NCBI GenBank assembly: GCA_051294375.1
Contig: CM119268.1
Location: 6,643,232-6,707,231, forward strand
DNA from: Paraspadella gotoi
Lineage: Eukaryota; Chaetognatha
Direction: 5' to 3'
DNA length: 64,000 nucleotides
The notes under the pieces were generated by a model, which saw nothing but the letters and a program-made list of their open reading frames with translations, was not told the DNA's origin and did no database searches. How positions within the stretch are numbered: position 1 is the first letter of the stretch; each line of letters opens with the position of its first letter. Position numbers and translations under genes: made by a program. Shown piece after piece: positions 60,801-64,000 of the stretch.

Positions 60801-61752
60801 TTTTACCCCCGACTTTCCAAGAGCCGTTATTATTGATATAAACATTCTCTGGGGTTAAATTCCTGTGAATCATCTTGACGTCGCGGTGTAAGAACGCCAA
60901 CGCTTCCGACACTTGAAGTAGGCCGTATTTGATTTCCACCTCGTGAAGCTCAAAATCTGCGAAAAGAAACCAAACTAAATCATGCAACCACCACCACATA
61001 AAACAAAATCTTTCCAGAAGGCAAAACACAATGACCCACTTTTAAAAAGGGCTCCTTTTTTGTCCAAAACGTTTGCGAGGCTACCAAAGACAGGCTCCGT
61101 GCAAAAGGCAAGAGAGTCGCGAGATTCTTCGAGCGGGTGCTGCACGGTCAGGAGTCGAGGATGACGTAGACGCGTGAGGCGGGAGACGCCCGAACGAAGA
61201 AAATCAAGTACGTATTCACGATCTGATTATAAAAGGATGTGTATACTGTATAGTCTCTAGCCGATAGAGGTTAACGATATTTATTATTTAATGATTGGTT
61301 TTTCATTCTCACCGCCTTTTGAAAGTCCCTCGATAACCTTCTTTTCAAAAAGAAATATGGACACTTCTTGCTTAGTGGATTTCTTTACCCCAGAATAGAT
61401 TTTCCAATGACCGTCCGGCCCGCCGGACCCAGTTAAATGACCTTGCAAAGTTAATTACAACAGTGACCTTAAAAATTGTATTAAAAAAAAAAACGAATAT
61501 TCTCACCAGCATCGTATTCTCTCGTAATAGGGTTTCCAGGCAAAACGCTTGAGGCAACTTTTAAACCGCTCGTGAATTTCTGTCATGAAACATTTAATAA
61601 TTAAATACAACGGCAAAGAGTACAATGTCCAAGAAGATATCTTTGTAACGGACCCTAAACATGTCGACTTTGATTCCGCGAGTTTGCTTCCCTAACTCAT
61701 CGGCCAATGCCTTGGCCTGAGCGCAGGCGTCCTTGGCAGATTCCGACATCAT
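57837..61752 (-). CDS. SCYL2: SCY1-like protein 2 (clathrin-coat pseudokinase)
   Basis: SCYL2 (CVAK104) binds clathrin and AP-2 in trans-Golgi and endosomal traffic. Fifteen exons give 955 residues (human 929): 61654-61752, 61507-61579, 61313-61441, 61040-61222, 60807-60956, 60586-60739, 60396-60476, 60195-60307, 60026-60117, 59805-59961, 59583-59731, 59347-59512, 59110-59297, 58887-59035 and 57837-58821. The pseudokinase domain has NPITREYDAG, KKSTKQEVSIFLFEKK, LTRLRHPRLLTVQHPLEESR and KYGLLQVSEALAFLH. HRN replaces the catalytic HRD and GGF replaces DFG. The HEAT-like region has IPFFEDVGAMALHFLDTLF, VYRALEAP-like IYRALEAP and VRVNCLVCLGKILEH. The Ala/Pro/Phe-rich tail ends in LELDDFLG. Confidence 0.96.
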
Positions 61753-62117
61753 CTTGGCTCCACGCCTTGTTACGTGCCGACGAGTTTTTTCAAAAGCGAC
61801 ATATTACCCAATTTTCTTCAAGTTTCTTTTATGAAAAAAAATTTGATGACATTTGAATTATTTAATTATCAAAAAGAATATTTAAATATTTATTTTCATT
61901 AGAATTCCAACTAATGCAAGGCTCGTACACGTGTTACCATTTTTCTAAAATTACATTCACACTGTTGAGCGTATAAGGTTTTAAATACAATAAAAAATAA
62001 AAAATATAAAATAGACGTAAGGTAAGGAATAAAATAAGCTCATTTTTTTCAATTAAAACACTGGAAACGGATACACGGCAAAATTAATTGTATCCATTTT
62101 AGCATCACAGAGGGAGA
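61753..62117. other. intergenic region, nothing recognised
   Basis: About 365 bp between the SCYL2 start and the stop of the partial right-end gene. AT-rich. Confidence 0.5.
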
Positions 62118-64000
62118 TCAGAGACGGCAGGTGTTGCTCCGGGAAGCTCTCGAGTTTCTTGTCGCTCTCGTCGACGGCGGCACGAAGCGAGAGTGGTTCG
62201 ACTCGTTTCTTCGCCTGTTCGCCTTCCGGACATCTCGTTTTCGGGAGACGGAGTTAGGCGTCGTCGTGAGAGTCGTCGGGCGCTTGTTTTCGCCTCCAAC
62301 GCCGCCACGGCTTCGCTTACGAGCGATACGGACAGGCGCGGGCGTGAAAGTTGGTGGGGTAACGCAGTTTCGATCGCGAAGACGACGCCGCGTCCAAATG
62401 GACGATCTCGACTTCGTCCTAACGTTTTCCTCTTCGTTTTCTTCATCTTCGTCTCGTTCTTCTTCTCCTTCGTCCTCATCTTCTTCGTCCTCATCTTCTT
62501 CTCCCTCGTCTTCTTCCTGGTCTTCTTCCTGGTCTTCTTCATTTTCCTCTCCATCTTCTTCTTCCTCTTCGAAAACGTCGTCTTCTTCATCGACCCTCTC
62601 CTCGCATTTCGTCGTCCTTCGCACCCTACTCGTCGCCCTCCTACGGGGCAAAGATCTCCGCATGAGGTTATCGTTCTTATCCTTAACGGCCTCGTGTTCG
62701 ACCTCGAGGCGCTTCTTCAGACTCTCAACCTCCCTGCGCAGTCTCTCGATCTCCGCGTCTCTCTTTTTAATCTCGACTCGAAGTGAGTTCAACTCTTTGC
62801 TAAATTTGAGACGCTCTCTCTCCAGCGCGTCCTCTTTAGGGGGCGATGTCGACGACGTCGCTATTGGTTGAAACCTGACCCGTCGCCTGTTCGCCGCTTT
62901 TTCCGCCACAATAACCACGTCGGCGTCGTCGTCTTCGTCGCAGTGGGTCGAGGTTGGCATTCGAGATCGAGATTCCGCTTCCGCGATGAAGCCAGAAGGG
63001 AGTTGGAATTGCTGCCGTCCATTACCCCTGGTTCTCAGGGTCATTTTGCCGAAACATGGAGTAATGGACGTCGGGGTGCTCTTGGGCGAAGGGGGGGGAT
63101 CGTTCGATGAGGGCCCGGTGGGAGCGTTATCTTTGGCATCATTGTGGGAGTTTGACGAGGATTTACGCTCTGCGTTTATAGAATAAAATTCAAAACGACT
63201 CACTGACGAGTTGTGTACGACATTGTTCGTTGAATGATAAATAGGTTTCCTGCAACGTCTACATGATTTTTCAGGCAATTTTTACCGTTTTTTCGTGAGG
63301 ATCTCGTGACACGAGTCGATCTCCGAACGGCCTCTGGTGTTGGGGTCGGGATTTCTGCGTTCTCTGCTGCTTTTGACGCAGAAGAAACTATAGACAAATT
63401 TAAAAACAATATTTTTTTCTCTCTGCTCACATTGAAAACGAAAACTCTTACCCTTTGAGGTTGGCGACGTCGCCTCTTCTTCCGACTGAGACCCCTTCCG
63501 CGATCGCAGCCGCTTCCTCCGCGGCGGCAGCGTTTCGCTTTCGTCGCTCGAATCTGTTCCGGTCGAAGGTGGTCTCTTCGGAGGTTCCCAAGGAGAGTCC
63601 TTTTCCGGGACCGGAGTGGGCGGCTTAACGTCCGGCGTCAAATTTTCCTCGTGGCGCTCCAACCGAACAACGATTTCGCGATCCAAGGGTGTAGAAGTTA
63701 CGAAGGGTGTGTCTGCCATTGGCGAGTGGATCGGAGTAATGTCGGTGATGGTGGAAGTAGGTCCTCTCACTGGAGTGGCGAAGCGGGTAGGCAAGCGTGG
63801 GACGGCAAAGGCGAAGTCAGGCTCGGAAACCCGCTTTACAGGAGTCGAAGTCACCTGCAAAAAAATGAGGTCCAAGTGTGATCTATATATATAATCAATC
63901 GGTTTAGTAAGTTTTAAATGAAAAAAACCCTCGACCTGACAAGCTATACTCCTCAGGGCAACAGGTTCGATTTCTTCTTCCGATTCGCTGTTCGAATCCT
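62118..64000 (-). CDS. C-terminal part of an unrecognised coiled-coil/acidic protein (5' partial)
   Basis: The gene runs off the right edge, so only the last part is visible. Exons are 63936 to the edge, 63452-63854, 63286-63387 and 62118-63169, with matching phases. The visible product is about 540 residues. It starts in an acidic segment, then has many Thr-Pro and Ser-Pro sites (VTSTPVKR, TPVRGPTST, TSTPLDR), possible CDK sites. A heptad coiled coil follows (about 45 residues, LKFSKELNSLRVEIKKRDAE and on), then a run of about 70 Glu/Asp residues with few breaks, and a strongly basic Arg/Lys-rich end. A nuclear or mitotic role is plausible but only inferred. The 63286 to 63169 join is the least secure. 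Confidence 0.7.

Noticed and set aside
62131-62871. 246-residue Ser-rich ORF on the + strand
   Set aside because: It is antisense to the Glu/Asp-coding tract of the right-end gene and has low-complexity composition only.

Overview
The window is nuclear DNA from a gene-dense invertebrate animal. It encodes animal-type proteins: a DEAH-helicase/Tudor piRNA factor (TDRD9), PCGF1, BLOC1S2, an adiponectin-receptor homologue, a TMEM106 protein and a selenoprotein T with an in-frame TGA. Genes are split by short GT-AG introns, mostly about 60-120 bp, in AT-rich non-coding DNA. I cannot name the phylum from sequence alone.

Layout. One gene (MYND zinc-finger protein, 189-2618) is on the + strand. Every other gene I can support, 24 in a row from 3348 to the right edge, is on the - strand. 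From left to right they are COX6A, PIGH, MARCHF5, MAN2B1, a CTR copper transporter, BLOC1S2, an adiponectin receptor, SELENOT, TRMT44, PEX10, an aldo-keto reductase, QDPR, TMEM106, a BTB-BACK-Kelch protein with an acidic insert, casein kinase 2 alpha, SEPSECS, an unrecognised 958-residue protein with a KEN box, SRA1, TDRD9, AUH, a four-RRM ELAV-like protein, an NHL-repeat protein, PCGF1, SCYL2, and a partial gene cut by the window end. Exon models were built by hand. Coordinates are those where splice sites, reading phase and family similarity agree, so most models are closed end to end.

The products are mostly unrelated housekeeping functions: mitochondria (COX6A, MARCHF5, AUH), lysosome (MAN2B1, TMEM106, BLOC1S2), peroxisome (PEX10), GPI anchors (PIGH), tRNA modification (TRMT44), pterin recycling (QDPR) and clathrin traffic (SCYL2). 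A real functional pair is SEPSECS, which makes selenocysteine on its tRNA, and SELENOT, which uses it. I found a well-formed SECIS element about 380 nt downstream of the SELENOT stop codon.

The most notable large-scale signal is the long one-strand run. Many gaps are only 100-250 bp, one pair overlaps by 77 bp (PEX10/TRMT44), and several genes have strong 3' splice sites just before the start codon without an upstream coding exon. This suggests operons with trans-splicing, but it is not proved. Five of about 112 modelled introns use GC-AG borders. Repeats are modest: a 252-bp tandem repeat, a degenerate intronic minisatellite, a tRNA-derived SINE-like fragment, a small dispersed repeat and a partial exon duplication.
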